Below are positions 46,834-55,524 of a stretch of 64,000 nt of DNA, piece by piece. The translations under genes and the position numbers were made by a program. The notes beneath the pieces were generated by a model. That model did no database searches. It saw only the letters and a list, made by a program, of their open reading frames with translations, and had not been told where the DNA came from. Positions within the stretch are counted from its first letter, which is position 1. Each line of letters begins with the position of its first letter. The stretch comes from Tsukamurella sputi (GTDB taxonomy: Bacteria; Actinomycetota; Actinomycetes; Mycobacteriales; Mycobacteriaceae): the NCBI RefSeq assembly GCF_007858445.1, contig NZ_VIGV01000001.1, forward strand, positions 744,001-808,000, in the 5' to 3' direction.

Positions 46834-48123
46834 GTGCGGATCCTCGGGGCCACCGCCGCAGCGGGTGCTGCCGCGCTGCTGTTCGGTGCCGTGGGCGCCG
46901 ACACCGCCGGGCCCACGATCCGCGTCGCTCCCCGCTCCGCCGGACCCGAGCTCGTCGCGCAGGCCTCGATCGGCCTGGCCGACCTGCGCCCGCCGGCCCC
47001 CGTCGGCGCCCCGGCACCGGCCGTCCGACACGTGCCGGTGCCGCCGCGGCCGGAGGCCGTGAAGGTCGCGCCCGGGCCGCTCGGCATCCCCGGCGCCGCC
47101 TACGCCGCCTACCAGGGCGCCGCCGATCGGATGGCACTCGAGGCACCCGGCTGCGGCATCGAGTGGAACCTCGTCGCCGCGATCGGCCGGATCGAATCGG
47201 GCCACGCCGACGGCGGCAACGTGGACGCCGCCGGCACCACCCTGACCCCGATCGAGGGGCCGGTCCTCGACGGGACGCTGGCCGGCAACGCCGTGATCCG
47301 CGACGGAGCCGGCTTCGCCCGCGCGCTGGGCCCGATGCAATTCCTCTCGAGCACGTGGGCGCTGTTCGGCGGTGACAACTCCGGCGACGGCAAGGCCGAC
47401 GTCAACAACATCCGCGACGCCGCCTACGGCGCGGCCCGCTACCTCTGTTCCAGCGCGTCGGGCCTGCAGTCGGAGGCACAGCAGCGGGTCGCGGTGTTCG
47501 CGTACAACCAGTCGAACTCCTACGTCGACAACGTCGTGGCCTGGTCGAAGGCGTACCGCGACCGGGCGATCCCCGTCGGCGGCATCCCCGACATGACCGC
47601 GCCCGTCGCCCCTCCCACGCAGCTGCCGAAGCCGCTGCCGCCCGGCCAGGTGGTCGTCGTCGGCTGCGGCGTGCCCGACGGTGCGCCGTCCGCCTCTGCC
47701 GCTCCCGGTGCCCCGTCGTCCAGCCGCCCCGGCCCGTCCGGGAAGCCCACGCCGCCGACGAGCCCTCTCCCCGCCGCATCGACGACCACGAAGCCCACCA
47801 CGGCGAACCCGGCCGCACCGTCGAGCGCGGCGCGCGGTCCCGCGGGCGCACCCTCCCCGACCACCGTGACGGACTGCGCACCCGCACCGAGCGCACCGTC
47901 CACGCCCGGTGCGCCGTCGCCCGGAGCGCCGCCTCCGGGCATCCCCGGCCCGGTGGGACCCGGCGGCGCACTCGCGATCACACCGAGCGGACCGTCGAAC
48001 CCGGTGCCCCCGAGCGCGCGCCCCGCACCGTCGAGCGTGCGCCCGCTCCCGCCCGCCCGTCCGGCCGTCTCGAGTACGCCCGTCCCGTCGTCCTCGCCGA
48101 CGGTGCCCCGTCCCCCGAGGTAA
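46834..48123 (+). CDS. Secreted lytic transglycosylase-like protein (Rv1230c-type)
   Basis: A 429-residue exported protein. Signal-like N-terminus, then an SLT/lysozyme-like domain with the catalytic Glu in AIGRIESGHA, GPMQFLSSTWALFG and AVFAYNQSNSYV. From about residue 250 the tail is a long Pro/Ala/Ser/Thr-rich region with scattered cysteines (VVVGCGVP, VTDCAPAP), suited to crossing the wall. It cleaves peptidoglycan glycan strands. The position next to mrp matches Rv1230c. GTG 46834 has GGGAGG upstream. Confidence 0.85.
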   Translation: MRILGATAAAGAAALLFGAVGADTAGPTIRVAPRSAGPELVAQASIGLADLRPPAPVGAPAPAVRHVPVPPRPEAVKVAPGPLGIPGAAYAAYQGAADRMALEAPGCGIEWNLVAAIGRIESGHADGGNVDAAGTTLTPIEGPVLDGTLAGNAVIRDGAGFARALGPMQFLSSTWALFGGDNSGDGKADVNNIRDAAYGAARYLCSSASGLQSEAQQRVAVFAYNQSNSYVDNVVAWSKAYRDRAIPVGGIPDMTAPVAPPTQLPKPLPPGQVVVVGCGVPDGAPSASAAPGAPSSSRPGPSGKPTPPTSPLPAASTTTKPTTANPAAPSSAARGPAGAPSPTTVTDCAPAPSAPSTPGAPSPGAPPPGIPGPVGPGGALAITPSGPSNPVPPSARPAPSSVRPLPPARPAVSSTPVPSSSPTVPRPPR

Positions 48124-48168
48124 GGCGGATTCGGGCCGTCGGGGCCTGCGGATACGATGGAGGGCGCT

Positions 48169-49305
48169 ATGAGTGCGGTTACCGAAGACGCGATCCGGTC
48201 GGCCCTTGCCACCGTGAACGACCCCGAGATCGGCAAGCCGATCACCGATCTGGGGATGGTGAAGTCGGTCGCGGTGCAGGCCGACTCGTCGGTGGACGTC
48301 GAGGTGTACCTGACCACCTCCGCCTGCCCCATGCGCACCCAGATCGTGGACCGCGTGCGGACGGCCGTCGCCGACGTGCCCGGGACCGGCGAGGTGCGCG
48401 TCGAGCTGGACGTGATGAACGACGAGCAGCGCGCCGAGCTGCGGAGGACGGTGCGCGGCGACAAGGCCGAGCCCGTGATCCCGTTCGCCCAGCCCGGCTC
48501 GCTGACCCGCGTGTACGCGGTCGCGTCGGGCAAGGGCGGCGTGGGCAAGAGCTCCGTGACGGTGAACCTCGCGGCCTCGCTCGCGGCCCGCGGGCTGTCG
48601 GTGGGCGTGCTCGACGCCGACATCTACGGCCACTCCGTGCCCCGCATGATGGGCACCGACGCGCGGCCGACCCAGGTCGATTCGATGATCATGCCGCCGC
48701 AGGCGCACGGCGTGAAGGTCATCTCGGTGGCCATGTTCACCACGGGCAACACCCCCGTCGTGTGGCGCGGCCCGATGCTGCACCGCGCGCTGCAGCAGTT
48801 CCTCGCCGACGTCTTCTGGGGCGACCTCGACGTGCTGCTCCTGGACCTTCCGCCCGGCACCGGCGACGTCGCGATCTCCATCGCGCAACTCATCCCCGGC
48901 GCCGAGATCCTGGTGGTCACCACCCCGCAGACGGCGGCCGCCGAGGTCGCCGAGCGGGCCGGCGCCATCGCACTGCAGACCCGCCAGCGCGTGGCCGGGG
49001 TCATCGAGAACATGTCCGGCCTGACTCTGCCCGACGGGACCGTCCTGGACGTCTTCGGCTCCGGCGGCGGCGAGCAGGTCGCGGCCCGGCTCACCCGCGC
49101 CGTCGGCGCCGATGTGCCACTGCTCGGGCAGATCCCGCTGGATCCGCAGCTGCGCGAGGCCGGCGACGCGGGGACGCCCGTCGTGCTCTCGGCGCCGGAC
49201 TCCCCCACCGGCGCCGCCCTCCGCGCCATCGCCGACAAGCTCGCCGTCCGCAAGCGCGGTCTGGCCGGCATGTCGCTGGGCATCGACACCACCCGCCACC
49301 TGTGA
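48169..49305 (+). CDS. mrp: Mrp/ApbC iron-sulfur carrier ATPase
   Basis: A 378-residue Mrp protein. The N-terminal DUF59/MIP18 domain (DPEIGKPITDLGMVKSV, TTSACPM) is fused to a ParA-like ATPase with the deviant Walker A GKGGVGKSS and the segment LLDLPPGTGDVAIS. It carries Fe-S clusters to target proteins. ATG 48169 has GGAGGG just upstream; ATG 48157 overlaps a TACGAT hexamer (48153-48158). It overlaps the following acetyltransferase start by four bases (GTGA). Confidence 0.93.
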   Translation: MSAVTEDAIRSALATVNDPEIGKPITDLGMVKSVAVQADSSVDVEVYLTTSACPMRTQIVDRVRTAVADVPGTGEVRVELDVMNDEQRAELRRTVRGDKAEPVIPFAQPGSLTRVYAVASGKGGVGKSSVTVNLAASLAARGLSVGVLDADIYGHSVPRMMGTDARPTQVDSMIMPPQAHGVKVISVAMFTTGNTPVVWRGPMLHRALQQFLADVFWGDLDVLLLDLPPGTGDVAISIAQLIPGAEILVVTTPQTAAAEVAERAGAIALQTRQRVAGVIENMSGLTLPDGTVLDVFGSGGGEQVAARLTRAVGADVPLLGQIPLDPQLREAGDAGTPVVLSAPDSPTGAALRAIADKLAVRKRGLAGMSLGIDTTRHL

Positions 49306-49706
49306 GTTTCCGGCTCGTCGCCGAGCCGCCGACGGTCGACGACTACCGCCGATTGCGCGCGGAGTCCGGTCTGTCGCCGAAGACGGAAGCGCAGGCGGAG
49401 GGAGCGCTCGCGAACAGCTGGCGCTGGTGTCACGTGGTCGTCGACGACCAGGTCGTCGCCATGGGCCGCGCACTCGGCGACGAAGGCTGGTACTTCCACA
49501 TCGCCGATATGGCGACACTGCCCGCTTTTCAAGGTCGCGGGATCGGGCGTGCCGTCCTCGAGTGGCTCATCGCGGAGATTCGCGCCTCGGCCCCGGCCGA
49601 CCCCTACATCACGCTGATGGCCGACGAAGCCGGACGGCCGCTGTACCGCAAGCTCGGCTTCGTCGAGACCGCACCCCGCAGCCTCGGGATGTGGCTGCCG
49701 AACTGA
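49302..49706 (+). CDS. GNAT-family N-acetyltransferase
   Basis: A 134-residue GNAT protein. The CoA-binding loop appears in ATLPAFQGRGIGRAVLEWLIAEI, and ADEAGRPLYRKLGFVETAP is the common GNAT ending. The substrate is unknown. GTG 49302 lies inside the mrp stop (GTGA), so it is translationally coupled to mrp. Convergent with tatB, eight bases away. Confidence 0.88.
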   Translation: MSFRLVAEPPTVDDYRRLRAESGLSPKTEAQAEGALANSWRWCHVVVDDQVVAMGRALGDEGWYFHIADMATLPAFQGRGIGRAVLEWLIAEIRASAPADPYITLMADEAGRPLYRKLGFVETAPRSLGMWLPN

Positions 49707-49713
49707 CGCCGGC

Positions 49714-50190
49714 CTACGTCGCGTCGGGGTCGAAGGGGGCGCGCTCCTCGGGGGCGAGCGGCGTGTGCATCCGCGGCATCGTCGGGGGCTTGTCGAGGCT
49801 GAGTTCCGACGACGCGGCGTCGATGGGCGCCGCGGGCCCGGCCGCGGACTCCACGGCCTTGCGCAGGTTCAGCGCGTCGGCAGTGGACCGCACCTGCTCG
49901 CTCATCTCACGGATCACCGTGTCGTCGCCGTTGAGCAGGTGCTTGGTGACGATGGCGGTGGGCGTCATACCGCGCAGGTTCTGGATCTGCTGCAGGGGCT
50001 CGCGGATGGCGTCGAAATCGCCGCCCATGTCGTCCTTGAGCTGCTGCGTGGCACCGGTCGCGTAGTCGCGCACCTGCCGCAGCGTCGTGAAGAACCAGTT
50101 GACCGCACCCGGGAGTCGCTCCGGCCCCAGGATCACCAGACCCACGACGACCAGCATGAAGATCTCCCCCATGCCGAGATTCGAGAACAC
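49714..50190 (-). CDS. tatB: Sec-independent protein translocase TatB
   Basis: A 158-residue TatB. One N-terminal membrane helix ([18 protein letters not shown] with the conserved GPERLP hinge) is followed by an amphipathic helix and a charged, disordered tail. TatB works with TatC in binding twin-arginine substrates. As in M. tuberculosis (Rv1224) it lies beside htrA-rseA-sigE on the same strand. About 47 bases separate it from the htrA stop. Confidence 0.94.
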   Translation of the reverse strand: MFSNLGMGEIFMLVVVGLVILGPERLPGAVNWFFTTLRQVRDYATGATQQLKDDMGGDFDAIREPLQQIQNLRGMTPTAIVTKHLLNGDDTVIREMSEQVRSTADALNLRKAVESAAGPAAPIDAASSELSLDKPPTMPRMHTPLAPEERAPFDPDAT

Positions 50191-50237
50191 CCCGTCATGC
50201 TACGGGAGGCTCAGTACCGAGCGCACCCCGCGGCCGC

Positions 50238-51707
50238 TCAGCTCAGCGGCTGGGGCGTGACCTTGATCGGGACCTGCCGGCCGTCGCGGGCCACCGTCAC
50301 CGTCGTCTCCTTGCCGACGCCCGTGGCGCGGATCGCGACGATGACGTCGGCCGCCTCGGCGACCTCGGTGTCGCCGACCTTGGTGATCACGTCGCCCTCG
50401 CGGATGCCCGCCTTCTCGGCGGCGCCGCCCTTCTTGACGTTCTCCACGCGCACACCGGACGCGGTCTCGTTGCTCACCTCGCGGCCGTTGATGCCGAGAT
50501 CGGCGTGGACCACCTTGTCGCCGCGGATGATCAACTCGGCGATCGGGAAGGCGACATCGGCGGCGATGGCGAAGTTCAGGCCGATCGAACCGCCGGACGG
50601 TGCCAGGCCGAGGGTGTTGATGCCGATCTGCCGCCCCTTGAGGTCGAGCAGCGGGCCGCCCGAGTTGCCGGGGTTGATGGCGGCGTCGGTCTGCACCGAG
50701 TCGAAGGTCGCCGGCGGATTCGGGCCGTTCGCGGGCCCCTGGACCGGACGGTGCGTCGCCGACACCACGCCGGAGGTGACGGTGCGCCGCAATCCGAGTG
50801 GGGAGCCGATCGCGACGACCTGCTGGCCCGCGACGAGCTGGCTGGAATCGCCGCGGCTGATCTGCTGCAGCCCGTCCACGGCGACCTTGACGACGGCGAC
50901 GTCGGTGTACGGATCCGTGCCGACGAGCTGCGCCGGGGTGCGCGTGCCGTTCCAGAAGACGACCTCGATCTTGGCGTCCTTGTTGGTGGACGCCGTCTCG
51001 ACGACGTGGTTGTTGGTCATGATGTAGCCGCGCTGGGCGTCGATCACGGAGCCGGAGCCCGTCTCGCCCGTGGTCTTGGTGCGCACCTCGATCGTGACCA
51101 CACTGGCCCCGACCTTGGCGACCATGCCCGCGATCGCGCCCTGATCGGTGACCTTCGTGTCGTCGACGGGGATCGACGCGCGCGAATCCGTCAACTGCTG
51201 CACGGTACTGCCGGTGATGCGGCCGATCGCCCCGCCGAGCAGGCCGATGACCAGGGCGATCACCCCGAGCACGACGAGCGCGCGCACGGAGACACGGCGA
51301 CCGAACAGGACGTCGCGGACTCCCAGCTGCTCCGGATCCGGCTGCGGCTCCGCCGTCGCGGGTGCGGCGACGCCGGGCTCACCGAGCGCGGCGACCGAAT
51401 CCGTGTCCCGCCACGGATCGGCGGGTTCGGGCTCGGGTTCAGGGACCAACGAGCCCGCGTACGGGTCGCGCTGCAGCGCCTCCGTGGCGCCGGCGGGCCG
51501 GGAGAAGGCCTCGGTGAGAACCGGATCAGGAGCGGCGGCCTGCGGCTGCGGGCCGCGCGGAGCCGACTGCCGGACGGCTTCGGGCGCGAAGGCACCGTCG
51601 ACCCCGTCCGGCCTGCCGAAGACGACCTGCTCGCCCTCGGACACTGCGGGGCGGTACGTGGGTCGTGGGTCCAGGCGCGGACGCGAGGCGTCGGGATCAG
51701 AGGTCAC
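50238..51707 (-). CDS. htrA: HtrA-type serine protease (Rv1223-type)
   Basis: A 489-residue membrane-anchored protease. A Pro/Asp-rich cytoplasmic N-terminus (about 1-145) leads to one membrane helix (VRALVVLGVIALVIGLLGG), then a trypsin-like domain with catalytic His (MTNNHVV), Asp (YTDVAVVK) and Ser (NPGNSGGPL), and a C-terminal PDZ domain (AGIREGDVITKVGD). It degrades misfolded envelope proteins. GTG 51707 follows TAGATT (complement of 51715-51720) by seven bases, so it is leaderless; that -10 overlaps the rseA stop. Confidence 0.93.
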   Translation of the reverse strand: MTSDPDASRPRLDPRPTYRPAVSEGEQVVFGRPDGVDGAFAPEAVRQSAPRGPQPQAAAPDPVLTEAFSRPAGATEALQRDPYAGSLVPEPEPEPADPWRDTDSVAALGEPGVAAPATAEPQPDPEQLGVRDVLFGRRVSVRALVVLGVIALVIGLLGGAIGRITGSTVQQLTDSRASIPVDDTKVTDQGAIAGMVAKVGASVVTIEVRTKTTGETGSGSVIDAQRGYIMTNNHVVETASTNKDAKIEVVFWNGTRTPAQLVGTDPYTDVAVVKVAVDGLQQISRGDSSQLVAGQQVVAIGSPLGLRRTVTSGVVSATHRPVQGPANGPNPPATFDSVQTDAAINPGNSGGPLLDLKGRQIGINTLGLAPSGGSIGLNFAIAADVAFPIAELIIRGDKVVHADLGINGREVSNETASGVRVENVKKGGAAEKAGIREGDVITKVGDTEVAEAADVIVAIRATGVGKETTVTVARDGRQVPIKVTPQPLS

Positions 51708-51717
51708 GGATTCGAAT

Positions 51718-52095
51718 CTACCGAGCGTTCCGCCGCCGACCGCGCTTGTTGCGCTCGTCGCGTCGCGAGGATTCCGGCGAGAACGTGGGGAAGCCCTCGA
51801 AGGGCTGCGCGCCGTGGCACGCGCTGGGGATCTGCGAGAGCTGGCCGAGCAGACGATGGGGCACGGTGATCTCACCCGACTCGCGCAGCGCGGTGCGCAC
51901 CTGGCGCTGGGCGTCGACCTCGGCGGCGCACGTGGGGCACTCGGCGATGTGCGTTCCGGCGCGCAGATGCGCGTTCATCCGGAGCTCGCCGTCGACGAAG
52001 GCGACGACCGCCTCGTACGCGAGGTGCTCGGTGGACGAGAACTCACCCGGACGGCGGGCGAAAGCGCGCTTGAAACTGCCACTGAGGTGCTCCAC
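51718..52095 (-). CDS. rseA: RseA zinc anti-sigma factor of SigE
   Basis: A 125-residue zinc anti-sigma protein. The HxxxCxxC motif appears in HIAECPTC, and the preceding helix (YEAVVAFVDGELR) is typical of ZAS-type RseA. It holds SigE inactive until redox stress or proteolysis. Start GTG 52095 has GAGGGGAGC upstream; the longer frame to 52131 is unlikely. It lies 119 bases after sigE on the same strand, before htrA, as in M. tuberculosis (Rv1222). Confidence 0.92.
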   Translation of the reverse strand: MEHLSGSFKRAFARRPGEFSSTEHLAYEAVVAFVDGELRMNAHLRAGTHIAECPTCAAEVDAQRQVRTALRESGEITVPHRLLGQLSQIPSACHGAQPFEGFPTFSPESSRRDERNKRGRRRNAR

Positions 52096-52214
52096 GACGC
52101 TCCCCTCCTCTGCTCGGATCCGATGCCGCACGGCGGCCTACAGCCACAGTACCTGCACTCACGGATTCAACGACGCGAGTCGCTGCGGAGTTCCCGGACG
52201 GGCCGGGGCGGTGG

Positions 52215-52868
52215 TCAGTACGCCAGTGCGGCGCTGCTGGTCAGCCCCTGATTCGCCAGGGCCTCACGGATGGACTTGCGGCCGCGGTGGATGCGGGAGC
52301 GGACCGTGCCGAGCTTGACGCCCAGCGTGGCCGCGACCTCCTCGTAGCTGAGGCCCTCGATGTCGGCCAGCACGACCGCAGCACGGAACTCCGGGGCCAG
52401 CGCGTCGAGCGCGGTCTGCAGCTGCGGGCCGAGGTTGGCGTCCGCGTAGATCTGGCCGGGGTCCGGGTCGGACGACGGCACACGCTCGTAGTCCTCGGGC
52501 AGCGCCTCCATGCGGATGCGGTTGCGGCGGCGGACCATGTCGAGGAACAGGTTGGTGGTGATGCGGTGCAGCCAGCCCTCGAAGGTGCCGGGCTCGTAGT
52601 TCTGCAGGCTCCGGAAGACGCGGATGAAGGTGTCCTGCGTGAGGTCCTCGGCGTCCTGCGCGTTGCCGGACAGGCGGTAGGCGAGGCGGTACACGCGATC
52701 GGCGTGCTCGCGGACGAGCTCGTCCCAGCTGGGCATGTCGGCGCGGTCACCCGATGCGTCGAATGCAGCGGTACCTGCGGGTTCAGCAGTGCGCTCGTCG
52801 TCGAACGTCGCGTACGCAGCCTCGGGCTGCGACTCCTGCCGGGGTCCGGCCTTGCGGGCCAGGGCCAT
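52215..52868 (-). CDS. sigE: ECF sigma factor SigE
   Basis: A 217-residue ECF sigma factor strongly matching mycobacterial Sig[25 protein letters not shown] and [18 protein letters not shown] (region 2), [26 protein letters not shown] (region 4). It governs envelope and heat stress genes. ATG 52868 has a clear GAGGAGG site; the much longer open frame to 53126 has no such support. A SigH-type promoter at 52917-52943 gives a leader of about 40 bases. Confidence 0.95.
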   Translation of the reverse strand: MALARKAGPRQESQPEAAYATFDDERTAEPAGTAAFDASGDRADMPSWDELVREHADRVYRLAYRLSGNAQDAEDLTQDTFIRVFRSLQNYEPGTFEGWLHRITTNLFLDMVRRRNRIRMEALPEDYERVPSSDPDPGQIYADANLGPQLQTALDALAPEFRAAVVLADIEGLSYEEVAATLGVKLGTVRSRIHRGRKSIREALANQGLTSSAALAY

Positions 52869-52916
52869 GCGCTCCTCCTCGTGCCAGCACCGGACGGTGT
52901 GGCTCTTGCCTGTCAG

Positions 52917-52943
52917 AACTCCCGGCGCGTCCGTTTTGTTCCC
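52917..52943 (-). promoter_or_regulatory. Predicted SigH-type promoter of sigE
   Basis: Minus-strand GGGAACA (complement of 52937-52943), exactly 17 bases, then GTT (complement of 52917-52919). The -35 and spacing equal those of the sigH promoter. In M. tuberculosis sigE has a SigH-dependent promoter, so this fits established biology. Confidence 0.82.
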
Positions 52944-53107
52944 ACGATCGCGGATCGCACGCCGGGTGGTCTTCACTGACCGATACCTTTCCCTGCCGCG
53001 GTGTGGGAGCGCTGATTCCTCCCTGAGTGTTGCCTGTGCATGCATCGCGATTGCTAACGATCGCGTCACGGCGGGGTTGCCGGCGGGCGACGGGCTACGA
53101 TTGCCGC

Positions 53108-53758
53108 GTGTCTGACTCCGCCGCATCCGCCCTCGTCACGTACGCCGAGAACGCCATCGTCGAGGACGAGGCGATGTCCGCCGCCCGCGAGCGCGCCGCC
53201 GACCTGGGCGTCGACGCGGTGTCGCCGTCCGTCGGCGCGCTGCTGTCCGTGTTCGCCGCCGCCGGCGGCGCGAAGTCCGTGGTCGAGGTGGGCACCGGCG
53301 CCGGGATCAGCGGACTGTGGCTGCTCTCGGGCATGCGCCCCGATTCGGTGCTCACCACGATCGACTCGGAGCAGGAGTTCCAGGCCGCCGCGAGGATCGG
53401 TTTCCAGCACGCCGGGGTCGCCGCGAACCGCACGCGCCTCATCAACGGCCACGCCCTCGACGTGCTCCCCCGCCTCGCCGACGCCGCCTACGACCTCATC
53501 TTCATCGACGGCGAGCCGGTCGATCATCCGCGCTACGTGATCGACGCGGTGCGCCTGCTCCGCCCGGGCGGGGTCGTGGTGGTGAACCTCGGCGACGCGG
53601 GCTACCGCATCCCCGACCCCGAGGCCTACGACGACGAGGCCTTCGCCGCCCGCGAGGCCACCCGCATCATCGCCGCCGACGAGAACCTGCTGCCAGTGAT
53701 CCTGCCGCTCGGCGGCGGCCTCGTCGCCGCCGCGAAGGCCTTCGTCCCGGAGCAGTAG
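53108..53758 (+). CDS. SAM-dependent O-methyltransferase (Rv1220c-type)
   Basis: A 216-residue class I methyltransferase of the O-methyltransferase family 3 type. The SAM site is [16 protein letters not shown] near residue 60; acidic post-II is [17 protein letters not shown]; the catalytic-loop segment is [14 protein letters not shown]. The substrate is unknown. GTG 53108 follows TACGAT (53096-53101) by six bases, so it is leaderless. It is divergent from sigE, as Rv1220c is in M. tuberculosis. Confidence 0.92.
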   Translation: MSDSAASALVTYAENAIVEDEAMSAARERAADLGVDAVSPSVGALLSVFAAAGGAKSVVEVGTGAGISGLWLLSGMRPDSVLTTIDSEQEFQAAARIGFQHAGVAANRTRLINGHALDVLPRLADAAYDLIFIDGEPVDHPRYVIDAVRLLRPGGVVVVNLGDAGYRIPDPEAYDDEAFAAREATRIIAADENLLPVILPLGGGLVAAAKAFVPEQ

Positions 53759-53791
53759 CCCGGAGTCCCGGCGAGCTGCAGGTCGGCTGCG

Positions 53792-54703
53792 CTACCGCTG
53801 CACCGCCTTGGCGACGGTCACGCAGCGCGTGATCCAGTTCCGCTCGCCGGCGTCCAGCGCACGATGCATGCGTTGCGCGTCCTCCACCGCCCAGTGCGCG
53901 TTGAGGATCATCCGCACGATCACCCAGTCCCGGGCGCGGTCCTCGTCGAGTCCTGCCGCGTCGACCACAGTGAAGAACCGCCGCTGGATCGACTCGCGCA
54001 CGTAACCGGACATCTCCTCCCACCGGTTCCACAGCAGCGGCGCGACCTCGTAATGCGGGTCGCCCGACATCGGTTGCGGGTCGATCACCAACCACGGCTC
54101 CCGGTCGGCCGCGAGGACGTTCTCGTAGTGCAGGTCACCGTGCACGATCCGGCCCACCGATTCCGGGTCGGCGACGAACGCCCGGCTGGCGCCCAGAGCC
54201 CGGTCGATCAGGCGGGGCGGCACGGGCACATCCCGACGGTCCGTCTCCAGCGCACCGAGCCACCGATCCAGGTAGTCCGTCAGCGGCCGCAGGCGCCCCG
54301 GCGCCGGCACGTGCAACCTCGGATAGAAGCCGGCGACGGTCTCGCACGCCTGCAGGTCCCACTCCTGCGTGAGATCCCGCTCGCCGAGCTTCTCCAGCAG
54401 CATCGCGCGCCGCGCGGGCTCCGCACGGAGCAGGCGTACGGCCCCGTCGCCGCCCCAGTACTGCAGGGCGAGGTGCTCCTGCTCGGCCTCTGCGGCACCG
54501 TCGAAGGTGATCTTGAGGACGGCCTCGCCATCGGCCCCGCGCACCGGGACCACCAGCGAGGTGAAGCCGTGCATCACCCGACCCGACGGCGTGAGCCGCC
54601 ACTGCGCGAGTAGATCGTCGGCGAGATGCGGCAGCCGGTCCAGCCATGCCGCCCAGTCCGGTCCGAGCCTGCGCTGCTCGTCGAGTCCGGCCGGGATGTC
54701 CAC
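53792..54703 (-). CDS. APH(6)-like aminoglycoside/hydroxyurea phosphotransferase
   Basis: A 303-residue kinase-fold protein of the APH(6)/hydroxyurea family. The catalytic loop is IVHGDLHYENVL with the metal Asp in WLVIDPQPMSGDPHYEVAPLLWNRW, closely matching streptomycin 6-kinase-like proteins. An ATP-site Lys is in AVLKITF. Such chromosomal proteins may or may not confer resistance; the natural substrate is unknown. GTG 54703 follows TAGCCT (complement of 54710-54715) by six bases, so it is leaderless. It has its own promoter, 25 bases from the next gene's stop. Confidence 0.88.
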   Translation of the reverse strand: MDIPAGLDEQRRLGPDWAAWLDRLPHLADDLLAQWRLTPSGRVMHGFTSLVVPVRGADGEAVLKITFDGAAEAEQEHLALQYWGGDGAVRLLRAEPARRAMLLEKLGERDLTQEWDLQACETVAGFYPRLHVPAPGRLRPLTDYLDRWLGALETDRRDVPVPPRLIDRALGASRAFVADPESVGRIVHGDLHYENVLAADREPWLVIDPQPMSGDPHYEVAPLLWNRWEEMSGYVRESIQRRFFTVVDAAGLDEDRARDWVIVRMILNAHWAVEDAQRMHRALDAGERNWITRCVTVAKAVQR

Positions 54704-54728
54704 GCCGTCAGGCTAGCGGGCGCCGCGG

Positions 54729-55520
54729 CTACGGCTCGGAACGCTCCTGCTCCACACCGACGGGCCGCATCAGCGTCGGATACTTCGGCGGCAGGCCGTC
54801 GCCGGTGGAGATGCCGCGCACGCGTCGGGAGATCCACGGGTAGGCGAACTCCCGCCGCCAGCGCCGCTTGATCTCACGGTCCTCCGCGGGCGTGATCACC
54901 GGCTCGGGTCCCAGGTCCGGCACCTGCAGCGCGTGCGGCACACCCAGGACGTCCAGCACCTCGATGGCCATGCGCAGGTGTCCGGGCGGCGACATGTGGA
55001 TCCGGTCGAACTCCCACATCCGCAGGTCCCGGTACTCCTTGAGCCGCCAGTAGTCGAGCAGCAGCAGGCCACGATCCGCGGCGATCTCGCGCACCAGCTC
55101 GTTGTAGATCGCGAACCGGCCGCGGAGCGCGCCGAACAGTCCGCCGCCGTGCGTATCGGCGGCGGTCCACACCACGACGGTCGCGCCGGATTCCCCGAGC
55201 CGCGCGAGCAGCGAATCGTAGGCGGCGACCACCGCGTCCACGTCCACCGACGGCCGGATCAGGTCGTTCGCGCCCGCGTAGACGGTCACCAGATCCGGCG
55301 CGAGCGCGAGGCACGGATCCAGCTGCTCATCGATGATCTGGTCCATCTTCTTGCCGCGGATCGCCAGATTCGCGTACCCGAAATCGGGAGACCGCGCGGC
55401 CAGCACCTCCGCGACCCGGTCGGACCAGCCGCGGTACTCGTGCGTCCCCGTCGGGTCCGGATCCCCGACGCCCTCGGTGAACGAGTCCCCGATCGCCACG
55501 TACCGCAGGTACTGCGTCAT
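54729..55520 (-). CDS. SGNH/GDSL-family hydrolase
   Basis: A 263-residue cytoplasmic SGNH hydrolase: block I GDSFTEG with nucleophile Ser near residue 13, Gly in NLAIRGKK, Asn in AGANDL, and Asp/His in FDRIHMSPPGH. It is an esterase or lipase-like enzyme of unknown substrate. There is no signal peptide. ATG 55520 starts four bases after the manB stop, so it is probably cotranscribed with wbbL-manB. Linker-synthesis context hints at carbohydrate deacylation, which is speculative. Confidence 0.87.
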   Translation of the reverse strand: MTQYLRYVAIGDSFTEGVGDPDPTGTHEYRGWSDRVAEVLAARSPDFGYANLAIRGKKMDQIIDEQLDPCLALAPDLVTVYAGANDLIRPSVDVDAVVAAYDSLLARLGESGATVVVWTAADTHGGGLFGALRGRFAIYNELVREIAADRGLLLLDYWRLKEYRDLRMWEFDRIHMSPPGHLRMAIEVLDVLGVPHALQVPDLGPEPVITPAEDREIKRRWRREFAYPWISRRVRGISTGDGLPPKYPTLMRPVGVEQERSEP

Positions 55521-55524
55521 AGCC

